Below, piece after piece: positions 55,181 through 63,895 of a stretch of 64,000 nt of DNA. The notes beneath the pieces are model-generated. The model did no database searches and had not been told where the DNA came from. It was given only the letters and a program-made list of their open reading frames with translations. Positions within the stretch are counted from its first letter, which is position 1. The number at the start of each line of letters is the position of its first letter. Origin of the DNA: Alkalibacterium putridalgicola (GTDB taxonomy: Bacteria; Bacillota; Bacilli; Lactobacillales; Carnobacteriaceae_A). The stretch spans positions 24,152 through 88,151 of the forward strand of contig NZ_FOBL01000007.1 of NCBI RefSeq assembly GCF_900109825.1, given 5' to 3'. The translations under genes and the position numbers were made by a program.

Positions 55181-58100
55181 TTGAACAAGACACAACTAAG
55201 AAAATTTGCAGCAGTTGCTCGAAAGAAAATAGAAGATGCTGTAAGGCAAAAAGCTTACTCGTTTGGCATCACCAAAGACGAGATCAAACCGTTACAAGAA
55301 TTGAGTGACGGACTCATTATCAATGGAACGGTTATGGGTGAGCGCGAACAAAAGCAATACAATCATTTGAAAAATCGTATCCAGCTGGAAGGTTATGAAA
55401 CAGTCATGGACGAAGCGGCGTACACTTGGTTTAACCGCTTCGTTGCCATGCGCTATATGGAAGTCAATGATTTCTTGCCCATTCATATGCGTATTTTATC
55501 TTCAAAAAACCCAGACAAACGTGAACCCGATGCGTTAACAGAGATTTTATCACTCGTGGATGACCTTGATCTGAACCGCGAGCGTGTTTATCAGATGAAG
55601 GAAAACAGTCAGCTAAATGAGCTTTATCAATACTTATTAATTAAACAAAGTATCAAACTGGGGGATATCCTTCCTAATGTCTTTGATCCAATCACCGATG
55701 ACTTGGCACTACTTCTTCCAGATAACTTGCTTAACGAGAACAGCATCATTCGAGATATCGTTACGATGGTCGATGAACAAGACTGGACTGAAGTTGAAAT
55801 CGTTGGCTGGTTGTATCAGTTTTACATTGCGGATGAAAAAGATGAAGTCTTCGCTAATCTAAAGAAAAAGAAAAAAATAGGAAAAAAAGAAATTGGTCCT
55901 GCAACGCAGTTATTCACGCCACGTTGGATCGTCGAGTATATGGTAGACAATTCATTAGGCCGATTGTGGCTTGAATCACATCCAGATGAAACGATACAGT
56001 CATCTTTAAACTATTACCTTGAAGATGCCGAGCAGCCCGAATCAGTCAAAGCTCAACTAGAAACTCTTAAAGACCCAACAATGGATATTGAAGACGTCTC
56101 ATTTTTAGATCCAAGTTGTGGATCTGGTCATATTCTAGTATATGCCTTTGATGTTTTTTACACTATCTATCTTTCAAGAGGATATAGAGAACGTGATATT
56201 CCTAGACTTATTTTAGAAAATAATCTTTACGGACTGGATATTGATAAGCGAGCAGCCCAGCTGGCTACATTTGCATTAATTATGAAGGCCAGAGAATACG
56301 ACCGAAGACTATTTAGTCGCAACTCCTCGGTTAATATTCATAGTATCGAGGAAACCAATACGATAACTGACAGTCAAATAGATCTTTTCGCAAAAAACAA
56401 CTCTGAAATCAAAAAAGAAATAGCAGCTCTTGTAGAGACATTTATTGATGCTAAGTTATACGGATCGATTTTGAAAATGCCTGAAATAAACATTGAACTT
56501 ATTAGGGAACAACTTGACTATATTCGTAATGAAGCTGAAATAGATCTTCTGACAACGGAATTAATAGAATATGCTTTTCCTTTAATCGAAGACATGATTG
56601 AGCAGTATCTTGTTCTGAGCAAAAAGTACGATGTTGTAGTAACAAATCCTCCCTATATGGGATCAAAAGGTATGAACGCTGATCTTAAAAAATATTTAAA
56701 AAAAGAATATCCCGAAGAAAAAAGAGATTTGTACGCTGTTTTTATGGACGTAACAAGAATTTTCACTAAAAAAAATGGATTTATAGGAATGATTAATCAA
56801 CAAACCTGGATGTTTATTTCCTCTTTTGACAAATTAAGAAATAAACTGGTGAAGGATCAAACTATTGTAAATATGCTGCATTTAGGGACTAGAACTTTTG
56901 AGGAAATTGGAGGAGAAGTTGTCCAAAATACTTCTTATGTTATTAGAAAGATTCCAATAAAAGATTATATCGGTACCTATGTTCGTATGGTTGATATAAA
57001 AAATGCACAGGAAAAAAGAAATAATTTCTTTAATAAAGAATTATATCATACTACAACTCAATTAAACTTCATCAAAATTCCTGGAAGCCCAATCGCTTAT
57101 TGGATTTCAGAGAAGTTTTACGAACTTTTTGAAAAAGATAAATTATCAGACTATGTTGACATAAAACAAGGGGCAGCAACTTCGGATAATGAAAGATTTT
57201 TGAGGTTCTGGAATGAAATCAACTATTCAAAAATAGGTTTCAATCTTAGTAAGAATGAAGCAATTAAAAGTTCATATAAATGGTTTCCATATAACAAAGG
57301 TGGGGCATCAAGTAAATGGTATGGAAACAATGATTATCTAGTAAATTTCGAAGATAATGGAAAAGAAATGAAAGAGTTTCATCAAGTACTGAACAAAAAT
57401 CATCCAGGAGGTAGATTAAAAAACCAACAGTACTACTTTAAGGAAGGTTTTACTTGGTCAACACTGTCTAATGAATTAGCAGTGAGATATTGTGAGAGAG
57501 GATTTATATTTGATACTAAAGGATCTATGGGGTTTGTTAACCAAAACATTAGTGTAAATTACTTTATGGCTTTTCTTAATAGCATTGTTTCTAGAGAAAT
57601 CGCAAATATTTTAGCCCCAACGTTAGATCTTAATCCAATTGCTTTAAAAAATTTCCCAATAATTATAAGAAAAGAAAAGCTTGTAAAGAATATAACCAAA
57701 AAAGCGGTATTAGGTGCAAAGCAAGACTGGGACTCTTTCGAAACCTCCTGGGATTTTGAGGAACATCCTTTCTTAACTTACAAAGAAGATTCTTCATTAA
57801 TTGAAGACAGCTTTAACAAATGGAGCGATGTTGCTGAAGAATGCTTCTATCAACTCAAAGAGAATGAAGAAGAACTTAACCGTATCTTTATTGATATCTA
57901 TGGTCTTCAAGATGAACTGACTCCAGAAGTGGCAGAAAAAGATGTCACGGTGAATAAAGCAAAACTGGACCGGGACGTTAAGAGTTTCTTATCCTATTTA
58001 GTCGGCGTCATGTTTGGTCGGTATTCACTTGATAAAAAAGGTTTGGCTTATGCTGGTGGAGAGTGGGACGAGAGCCACTACACTTCTTATAAACCAGATG

Positions 58101-58729
58101 ACACCAATATCATCCCATTGACTGAAGATCAATATTTCGAAGATGACATCATGAACAAAATAGAAGAACTGGTCAGTTTGATTTATGGGAAAGAGACACT
58201 TGAAGAGAACCTTCGTTTCATTGCAGAAGCACTAAAAATGAAGAGTAATGAAAGTGCCAGAGACCGTATAAGACGTTACTTCATGAAAGAATTTTATAAG
58301 GATCATTTGAAAACTTATCAGAAACGTCCAATATACTGGCAGTTCACGAGTGGGAAACGCGGCGCCTTTAAAGGACTTATGTATCTCCACCGCTATCACA
58401 AATATACCGTTGCTCAGCTGCGTACCGAGTATATTCTTCATCAGGCCACAGTGCTGGACAATCTTATCAGTCACGAACAACAAGTCATTGCGGATGAAAC
58501 CAGTTCAGCCACACAAAAAGCTCGGGCACAAAAGACGATTGATGAATATACAAAAGACCGGGCAGAACTCGCCAAATATGACCAGGTCATCGAACATGTC
58601 GCCAGAAAGCAGGTCGAGCTTGACTTGGATGACGGTGTAAAAGAAAACTATCAACTATTCCAAAATATTGAAGTGACAGATGACACATCAAACAAACCAA
58701 AAAAGCAAAACGTCTTTGAAAAAATATAA
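55181..58729 (+). CDS. pglX: BREX adenine-specific methyltransferase PglX
   Basis: The 1182-residue N6-adenine methyltransferase marks the host's own DNA. SAM motif DPSCGSGHILVYAFDVF near 309 and catalytic NPPYMG near 489 are present, so it should be active. Start is TTG 55181 after AGGAGAGAC. Codon and base use change within the gene: about 56100-57830, covering the methyltransferase core and target-recognition part, is clearly AT-richer than both ends, as expected if this specificity region was exchanged by recombination. PglX decides the BREX recognition sequence. Confidence 0.95.
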   Translation: MNKTQLRKFAAVARKKIEDAVRQKAYSFGITKDEIKPLQELSDGLIINGTVMGEREQKQYNHLKNRIQLEGYETVMDEAAYTWFNRFVAMRYMEVNDFLPIHMRILSSKNPDKREPDALTEILSLVDDLDLNRERVYQMKENSQLNELYQYLLIKQSIKLGDILPNVFDPITDDLALLLPDNLLNENSIIRDIVTMVDEQDWTEVEIVGWLYQFYIADEKDEVFANLKKKKKIGKKEIGPATQLFTPRWIVEYMVDNSLGRLWLESHPDETIQSSLNYYLEDAEQPESVKAQLETLKDPTMDIEDVSFLDPSCGSGHILVYAFDVFYTIYLSRGYRERDIPRLILENNLYGLDIDKRAAQLATFALIMKAREYDRRLFSRNSSVNIHSIEETNTITDSQIDLFAKNNSEIKKEIAALVETFIDAKLYGSILKMPEINIELIREQLDYIRNEAEIDLLTTELIEYAFPLIEDMIEQYLVLSKKYDVVVTNPPYMGSKGMNADLKKYLKKEYPEEKRDLYAVFMDVTRIFTKKNGFIGMINQQTWMFISSFDKLRNKLVKDQTIVNMLHLGTRTFEEIGGEVVQNTSYVIRKIPIKDYIGTYVRMVDIKNAQEKRNNFFNKELYHTTTQLNFIKIPGSPIAYWISEKFYELFEKDKLSDYVDIKQGAATSDNERFLRFWNEINYSKIGFNLSKNEAIKSSYKWFPYNKGGASSKWYGNNDYLVNFEDNGKEMKEFHQVLNKNHPGGRLKNQQYYFKEGFTWSTLSNELAVRYCERGFIFDTKGSMGFVNQNISVNYFMAFLNSIVSREIANILAPTLDLNPIALKNFPIIIRKEKLVKNITKKAVLGAKQDWDSFETSWDFEEHPFLTYKEDSSLIEDSFNKWSDVAEECFYQLKENEEELNRIFIDIYGLQDELTPEVAEKDVTVNKAKLDRDVKSFLSYLVGVMFGRYSLDKKGLAYAGGEWDESHYTSYKPDDTNIIPLTEDQYFEDDIMNKIEELVSLIYGKETLEENLRFIAEALKMKSNESARDRIRRYFMKEFYKDHLKTYQKRPIYWQFTSGKRGAFKGLMYLHRYHKYTVAQLRTEYILHQATVLDNLISHEQQVIADETSSATQKARAQKTIDEYTKDRAELAKYDQVIEHVARKQVELDLDDGVKENYQLFQNIEVTDDTSNKPKKQNVFEKI

Positions 58730-58743
58730 CAGGAGGTGTTCAC

Positions 58744-61299
58744 TTGGCTGAAGAGTTACTTTCTCGTATTGAAACCTTTTATGCTTCACCATTGAAAGAC
58801 GTGGAAAGACGAAAAATTCTGTATTTATTTGATCCTGAAGAAGCCTACGCTGACACAATCAAAACGTGGGCAGAAGAAGCTGATGCTGTAGAACTTTTAA
58901 CAGTCACCACTCATAACTTTTTTCAGACAAACTATCTGATTGAAAAGGAGTTAAAAGACACGCATCTCTTTTTATATTTTGCTATGGAGAGACCTCCCAT
59001 GGAAGACAATCCGCTCCTGGATGTTCTTCTATACAGTGAAGAGCTGAAGGTCGATGCCTTAAGCCAGTTGTATCTGACTTTGGGTATCGATCCAGACAAT
59101 GAAGAGATCACAGCGATCATTAAAGAATACCCTGTCTTTTTCAGGGCTAAAAACCGGATCAGCCAGTATAAGCGCCTATATAATGAAAGTCCTTATCACT
59201 CAGCAGAAGTCGTCGACTATGCCGTCTTTGCTGCATTGACTAAGGCACCAGCTGCTACATGGATGGCTGTTTTGATCGAACTTTTTGAAGAAGCGGCTTC
59301 CAAAGAAAACAGTAAGTGGGACCAGCTCGTTAAATTTGGAGACGAAAAACGGTTCTGGACTATGATCGACCAGTTACTAGGCTACAATAAAGACACGAGC
59401 ATGAATGGCAGCTTATCCGTTAACGAACTCATGCATCAAGTCTTTCTCACCTATTTAGGGACGGAACTTAGTCAGTCTATGCCAAAAGAACTTAAACCTT
59501 ACATGCTTGAAAAAAGTAATCAGATCGTGATCTTCATCAATCAGTGGATGAATACAAAAAACAAAGAATCAGCCTTTTACTTTGTCTCCACAGTCGTTGA
59601 AAGTGCATGGGACTTTGATAATCTCTTACATGATCTTCCAAGTGAAACGTTGGCGGAGTGTGAGACATTTAAATGGTTCGACCATGAACTTATCGACCGG
59701 TTTGTGCAATCGATTCAGATGCATGTCAGTGACAGTGACCGCTTATTGCCACTCTTAGCTAAACGACGCAATACCATCTGGTTCGATCACTTTCAAAACA
59801 GTTATTCTTTCTTGAAATGGGCTATTCAATTGAACCATTATACAGAAACTTTTGAAGGAGACTGGCAGGTTATGGCAGAGCCCCGTAAACTTTGGCAATA
59901 TTATAGTGATCAAGGCTATCACGTGGATACTGCTTACCGTAAAATGACGGAATACTATGATGACCTCGAATCAGACCAGAAAGAGACAGTTAGACCGGTA
60001 AAGGATCAGATGGAAAGACTTTACGTGAACCAGTATCTGAATGACTTTACAAAGAAGTGGGACCTGTACTTTGAAAATACCCAAACGTTTGATTCAACTA
60101 AACTGCAGACTAACTTCTTTGACAACGAAGTGAAGCCTTATCTAGCTCACGACCGGCGTATCGTTGTTATTATTTCGGATGGCTTACGCTATGAGGCTGG
60201 TAAAGAGTTGTACCAGGAGTTAACAAAAGAGAAGCGGTTCAACGGAGAAATCGATTGGCTGCAAACAGAACTGCCTTCTATTACATCGGTCGGTATGGCA
60301 AGTCTGCTCCCACATCACTCACTGGAATTTCAGACAGATGGTACTGTCTTAGTCGACGAGATGAAAACGATAGGACTCGCTAACCGTGAGGCTATATTGA
60401 AAAAGAATGGTCATCCTGAAGCCCTAGCATTAAAAGCGACAGACATTGATCAAATGACTAAGGACCAGTTAAGAGAGAAGATGGCTGGTAAGAAGCTTGT
60501 ATACGTTTACCATAACAAAGTGGATGCTATTGGTGACCATTTGCCAACAGAAAACGATGTTTTTAAAGCAACGAGGGATTCAATTAATGACTTGATCCAA
60601 TTAATGAATCGCTTAACAGGGGACGTCAGTATTGGCGCCTTCTTGGTTACCGCCGATCATGGCTATCTCTATACACGATCTGCTATTTCAAGCAGTGATA
60701 AAGTTTCGGTTAAAAATAATTTAGATGCCTGGGTAAAAAATAAACGCTTTATATTATCTGAAAAAGAAGAGGATCATTACAGCGGACTGAGTTTTACCTT
60801 GTCAGAACGTTTAGATAATACCGGCTACATCACCGTTCCGAGAGGCATGAATCGTTTTGCCTTAAAAGGAGGCGGCTATCAATATAGTCATGGGGGACAT
60901 CTGCCACAAGAAATGATGGTCCCTTTACTCCGAATCAAGACTGACCGCAGCCGAAACGAAATACCAGAAGTGGATGTCTCATTGATCAGTCAGACACGAA
61001 CGATCACAAACAATATTGTCTGGTTATCTTTCCTTCAAACAGAGCCGGTGTCAGAACAGAAGAAAGAGAAACGACTAAACCTTTATTTTGAAGATGACAA
61101 GGGGAGAAAAATCTCTAATGAATTAACACTCATTGCAGATAGAGAAAATAAAGCAAGTGATGAACGTGTCTATACGGAAAAGTTTGTTCTACTCAACGAA
61201 TCTTACAGCTCCATTGATACGCATTACTTTGTTATGGAGAATGCGAATGATGAAGAGGATATTATTAAAGAACGGTTCAAACTAGATTTGATTGGATGA
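58744..61299 (+). CDS. pglZ: BREX phosphatase-superfamily protein PglZ
   Basis: The 851-residue protein has the alkaline-phosphatase-superfamily domain in its C-terminal half: VVIISDGLRYEAGKELYQEL near 475, ITSVGMASLLPH and VTADHGYLYTR near 636 keep the metal-binding residues. It is the hallmark gene of BREX and, with BrxC, core of the complex. TTG 58744 follows AGGAGG. Its last four bases overlap the start of the small 71-residue gene. Confidence 0.95.
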   Translation: MAEELLSRIETFYASPLKDVERRKILYLFDPEEAYADTIKTWAEEADAVELLTVTTHNFFQTNYLIEKELKDTHLFLYFAMERPPMEDNPLLDVLLYSEELKVDALSQLYLTLGIDPDNEEITAIIKEYPVFFRAKNRISQYKRLYNESPYHSAEVVDYAVFAALTKAPAATWMAVLIELFEEAASKENSKWDQLVKFGDEKRFWTMIDQLLGYNKDTSMNGSLSVNELMHQVFLTYLGTELSQSMPKELKPYMLEKSNQIVIFINQWMNTKNKESAFYFVSTVVESAWDFDNLLHDLPSETLAECETFKWFDHELIDRFVQSIQMHVSDSDRLLPLLAKRRNTIWFDHFQNSYSFLKWAIQLNHYTETFEGDWQVMAEPRKLWQYYSDQGYHVDTAYRKMTEYYDDLESDQKETVRPVKDQMERLYVNQYLNDFTKKWDLYFENTQTFDSTKLQTNFFDNEVKPYLAHDRRIVVIISDGLRYEAGKELYQELTKEKRFNGEIDWLQTELPSITSVGMASLLPHHSLEFQTDGTVLVDEMKTIGLANREAILKKNGHPEALALKATDIDQMTKDQLREKMAGKKLVYVYHNKVDAIGDHLPTENDVFKATRDSINDLIQLMNRLTGDVSIGAFLVTADHGYLYTRSAISSSDKVSVKNNLDAWVKNKRFILSEKEEDHYSGLSFTLSERLDNTGYITVPRGMNRFALKGGGYQYSHGGHLPQEMMVPLLRIKTDRSRNEIPEVDVSLISQTRTITNNIVWLSFLQTEPVSEQKKEKRLNLYFEDDKGRKISNELTLIADRENKASDERVYTEKFVLLNESYSSIDTHYFVMENANDEEDIIKERFKLDLIG

Positions 61300-61511
61300 C
61301 GTTTGACAAAGCGAGGGACGAAATGAAAAAATCGGAAGAGGAAAATTTTGAAGATTTTGTTTATGGCGATAGCTACTTCTTCATTGCAGGCTATACCAGT
61401 GGTGGTGCACCTTATGGCATAACTATGGAAGAAGCCAGAGAACAAGGACTGCTGGAAGAAAATAAATTGAGCAGTGATGAAGATGATGAAGATTTAGAGT
61501 TGCCTTTTTAA
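61296..61511 (+). CDS. Small acidic protein at the end of the BREX operon
   Basis: The 71-residue protein overlaps pglZ by 4 bases. DSYFFIAGYTSGGAPYGITMEEA is a conserved-looking core, seen in short Firmicute proteins of unknown role; the tail is acidic (SSDEDDEDLELPF). It occupies the place where brxL usually stands in type 1 BREX. It might be a BREX accessory or regulator, but nothing in the sequence tells its function. Confidence 0.75.
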   Translation: MTFDKARDEMKKSEEENFEDFVYGDSYFFIAGYTSGGAPYGITMEEAREQGLLEENKLSSDEDDEDLELPF

Positions 61512-61516
61512 ATTAC

Positions 61517-61560
61517 AGATGATCTTCAAGGAGACAATACGTATCCTTTGAAGGTCATCT
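61517..61560 (+). terminator. Terminator-like hairpin after the BREX operon
   Basis: AGATGATCTTCAA/TTGAAGGTCATCT (13 pairs, one G-T) with a short T tail (TTTC). It ends the visible BREX transcript. Confidence 0.7.
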
Positions 61561-61642
61561 TTCACTTATACTGATCGCCAATGTAGCCACGTTTTATAAT
61601 CAATGGTAAAATTATGGTATAAATTACTAGGAGGCCACAGTT

Positions 61643-61903
61643 ATGGCTACAGTTAGTAAAAAGGTTTATAAACAAGCTCAAAAATGGGGAAACAGTATAG
61701 CAATACGCATTCCAAAAGAGATGGCAGATGATTTGCACATTAAAAATAAAACTAACGTATCGATAGAACTTGTGAATGGTAAATTGGTGGTTGAACCAGA
61801 AAAGAAGAAACTATCCTTAGACGAACTACTCAGTCAAGTGACGGATGAAAATAGACATGACATGACTGAATGGGGTGAAGAAGTAGGTAGAGAGAAATGG
61901 TAA
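61643..61903 (+). CDS. mazE: MazE-type antitoxin (AbrB fold)
   Basis: The 86-residue protein has AQKWGNSIAIRIPKEMADDL followed by NVSIELVNGKLVVEP, the MazE/AbrB swapped-hairpin DNA-binding fold, and a C-terminal toxin-binding tail (DENRHDMTEWGEEVGREKW). AGGAGG lies before ATG 61643. The mazF start overlaps its end by 7 bases, but mazF has a premature stop. Confidence 0.9.
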   Translation: MATVSKKVYKQAQKWGNSIAIRIPKEMADDLHIKNKTNVSIELVNGKLVVEPEKKKLSLDELLSQVTDENRHDMTEWGEEVGREKW

Positions 61904-62241
61904 ACTTTCCTAATGATGGCGATATTATTTTGTTAAATCTTTCGCCAACTAAAGGGTACGAACAAAGCGGATTTTGACCGTGCATAGTTCTTTCAGACTC
62001 AAGATCTATTAAAGTCCTTAGTTTAAGTATCGTCGCACCGATTACCAACCAAAAGAAAGGCTATCCATTTGAAGTAAATCTGAGCGATGGAATGACAACT
62101 ACTGGAGTTATTCTTACAGATCACCTACGCTCTGTCGACTTGAAAAGTAGAACATTTAAAATTGTAGAATCTGCTCCAGCATCACTACTTGATGAGTGCA
62201 GGGAATATGTATTTTCGTTTATGGGTAGAGAAGATGTTTAG
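61897..62241 (+). pseudogene. mazF toxin gene with an in-frame TGA
   Basis: The frame runs for 115 codons from ATG 61897 to TAG 62241. It reads VNFPNDGDIILLNLSPTKG and YEQSGF, then TGA at 61975-61977, then PCIVLSDSRSIKVLSLSIVA and, later, ILTDHLRSVDLKSRTFKIVE. MazF proteins have Arg-Pro at that point (GFRP), so CGA became TGA by one C-to-T change. No frameshift is needed. The product would be a 26-residue fragment, so the toxin is almost surely inactive unless the stop is read through. Confidence 0.85.
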
Positions 62242-62402
62242 TCGTTTTTAAAGATAACAACATATATTTATATTCGCTAAATGACCTTTTGAATAAGTGA
62301 AACACGCATACAATTTCAAATTGGCTGTTTTTTTGATCTCTCTTTTTAACCTCAAATATAAGATAAAACTAATGCCAAACAAGGTCAAATGTTGTATAAT
62401 AA
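62242..62402. other. AT-rich spacer with a -10 box
   Basis: No gene is seen. TATAAT at 62395-62400 stands directly in front of the structured RNA candidate; a -35 box is not convincing. Confidence 0.4.
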
Positions 62403-62475
62403 ACTCAGGGAATCCCTCCTGGAGTACGTGTCTATCTCAGACAACCAAACTGTGCCATATGGAGGGGTTCCTTTT
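62403..62475 (+). ncRNA. Candidate structured RNA
   Basis: A closing stem GGAATCCCTCC (62409-62419) pairs fully, with one G-T, with GGAGGGGTTCC (62461-62471). It encloses a 41-base loop that contains GTCT-ATCTC-AGAC, and TTTT follows. A TATAAT box lies 8 bases upstream. Size and layout suggest a small RNA of about 70 bases or a transcription attenuator ahead of the SEC-C gene. I cannot place it in a known family. Confidence 0.45.
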
Positions 62476-62576
62476 ATGTTCTGAAAAATCTGATTTATTA
62501 AGTGCTGTAAACGATGAATATGAAATTGGCTCGATTTGATAGAAAGATTTTCTAAAAGACTGACTGGAGGAAATAC

Positions 62577-63302
62577 ATGAATTTACTTTCTCGATATATT
62601 GTAACTTTGACTCGTCTTTATGGTGTGGTCCATAAAGATGTGGTCGCAGAAATCTATAATGAACAACAGGACGAGCAGATCACTTCACAAGAAATCGAAG
62701 ACTATTTCGATGCATCGGTTCAAGAAATAGAAAAGCACTTTGCTTATAAAGAAGGCAATTATTTCGTTCATGAAACAATTCTAGCATACGATGATTTGGA
62801 TGAGACCTTGGCTAAGCAAGCAGGTAAACCGCGGTACATTCCTGATAAGAATGAATTAATGAAGCATATGGATGAGTTTTACTTCTATAAATCTGAAGCA
62901 TACAAAAAGCTGTATAATCATGTATTAAAATATCATGTGGATGGTAATGAAGAACGGGCGGAAGAAGTCTGCGAAGACGCTGAGGGAATGATTGAAGTCA
63001 ATGCTAGTTTTCTGACAGTCATGTCAACTTTAGATAATCTAGGTGTAGAATTTAATAGCAAACAGCAGAGAGATAAAGTCAAGCGATTAGTCAGGAAGCT
63101 TCAGGATAATGTAAGACTATGGACAAATAAAGGGCATACGAATCAAGAGTTAAAAGATTTGGGGTACAGTGCTGCTGGTAATGCATCTGCTGGCAATCAA
63201 GTACTGACTAAAAAAATAGGACGCAACGATCCTTGCCACTGTGGTAGCGGAAAGAAATACAAGAAATGTTGTCTTGATAAAGACAATAAAATGAAAATAT
63301 AA
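62577..63302 (+). CDS. SEC-C motif protein (short form)
   Basis: The 241-residue protein ends with a SEC-C zinc motif, [18 protein letters not shown]. Its start, [20 protein letters not shown], resembles a segment in the middle of the SEC-C protein at 34629, so they are distant relatives. CTGGAGGAAAT precedes the ATG. It has a terminator of its own. Function is unknown; in this place it may belong to the defence island or follow the structured RNA at 62403. Confidence 0.8.
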   Translation: MNLLSRYIVTLTRLYGVVHKDVVAEIYNEQQDEQITSQEIEDYFDASVQEIEKHFAYKEGNYFVHETILAYDDLDETLAKQAGKPRYIPDKNELMKHMDEFYFYKSEAYKKLYNHVLKYHVDGNEERAEEVCEDAEGMIEVNASFLTVMSTLDNLGVEFNSKQQRDKVKRLVRKLQDNVRLWTNKGHTNQELKDLGYSAAGNASAGNQVLTKKIGRNDPCHCGSGKKYKKCCLDKDNKMKI

Positions 63303-63312
63303 TTCTTTACTG

Positions 63313-63354
63313 AAAAGAGACGCAGTCGATCACATCATCGGTTGCGTCTCTTTT
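63313..63354 (+). terminator. Terminator after the short SEC-C gene
   Basis: AAAAGAGACGCA/TGCGTCTCTTTT (63313-63324, 63343-63354), a perfect 12-bp stem extended inward by GTCGAT/ATCGGT. Confidence 0.9.
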
Positions 63355-63443
63355 GTATAAAATATAAATTTGCAGTTATATATTTAACGCTTTGGAATGC
63401 AAAGTTTGATAGCAGGATCTTAATTTATGGCAGACAAAAATAC

Positions 63444-63644
63444 TCATGAAAATAAATCAGCAAGGTACTCTGCCACCTTTTCTTCTTTTAGTGATTGTGC
63501 CTTTATGACCATTTCGCGGCTTATGTCCAAATTATTATTGAACCACTTTTTTTTAACAAGTTCTTCATAGTATTTATGTAAATAAGAGATATTTTGAGTG
63601 TTATTAATTAAATGTACTGGAATATAAAGTTCTACGGGTTCCAT
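63444..63644 (-). CDS. Small hypothetical protein beside the CRISPR array
   Basis: A 66-residue frame, MEPVELYIPVHLINNTQNIS at the start and a helical Lys/Glu-rich remainder (YYEELVKKKWFNNN, KAQSLKEEKVAEYLADLFS). AAAGGAC stands 7 bases before the ATG on the minus strand. No family is recognised. It is read in the same direction as the presumed CRISPR transcript, whose last repeat ends 45 bases upstream. Confidence 0.55.
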   Translation of the reverse strand: MEPVELYIPVHLINNTQNISYLHKYYEELVKKKWFNNNLDISREMVIKAQSLKEEKVAEYLADLFS

Positions 63645-63688
63645 TCGTTTGTCCTTTCGAGTTTATGTTTACGAACTGTTTCCGACCG

Positions 63689-63856
63689 GTTCCGTTATAC
63701 CAAAGGATGAGAGAGTACCAAAATGCTACTGTATTCTTATCGACTTCGACTGTTGTTCCGTTATACCAAAGGATGAGAGAGTACCAAAATGACTTGTACT
63801 TCACGAGGCTCATCATAGATGTTCCGTTATACCAAAGGATGAGAGAGTACCAAAAT
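63689..63856 (-). CRISPR. Short CRISPR array, type II-like repeats
   Basis: Three identical 36-base repeats (63689-63724, 63755-63790, 63821-63856) are separated by two different 30-base spacers (63725-63754, 63791-63820). On the minus strand the repeat starts ATTTTGGTACTCTCTC and ends GGTATAACGGAAC, the layout of type II repeats (36-base repeat, 30-base spacer, TTTTNGTACTCTC start). Transcription would then run leftwards, with the leader at 63857 and beyond. An IS3-like element begins about 40 bases past that end, so the leader is nearly cut off. No cas gene or tracrRNA is visible in the window. Confidence 0.92.
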
Positions 63857-63895
63857 TCTCACCACCTTTATATGATTCCTTTATTGATGTTAGTA

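Noticed and set aside
62297..62539. 80-residue ORF before the short SEC-C gene
   Set aside because: It reads through the hairpin RNA candidate, has no ribosome binding site and no protein-like pattern.
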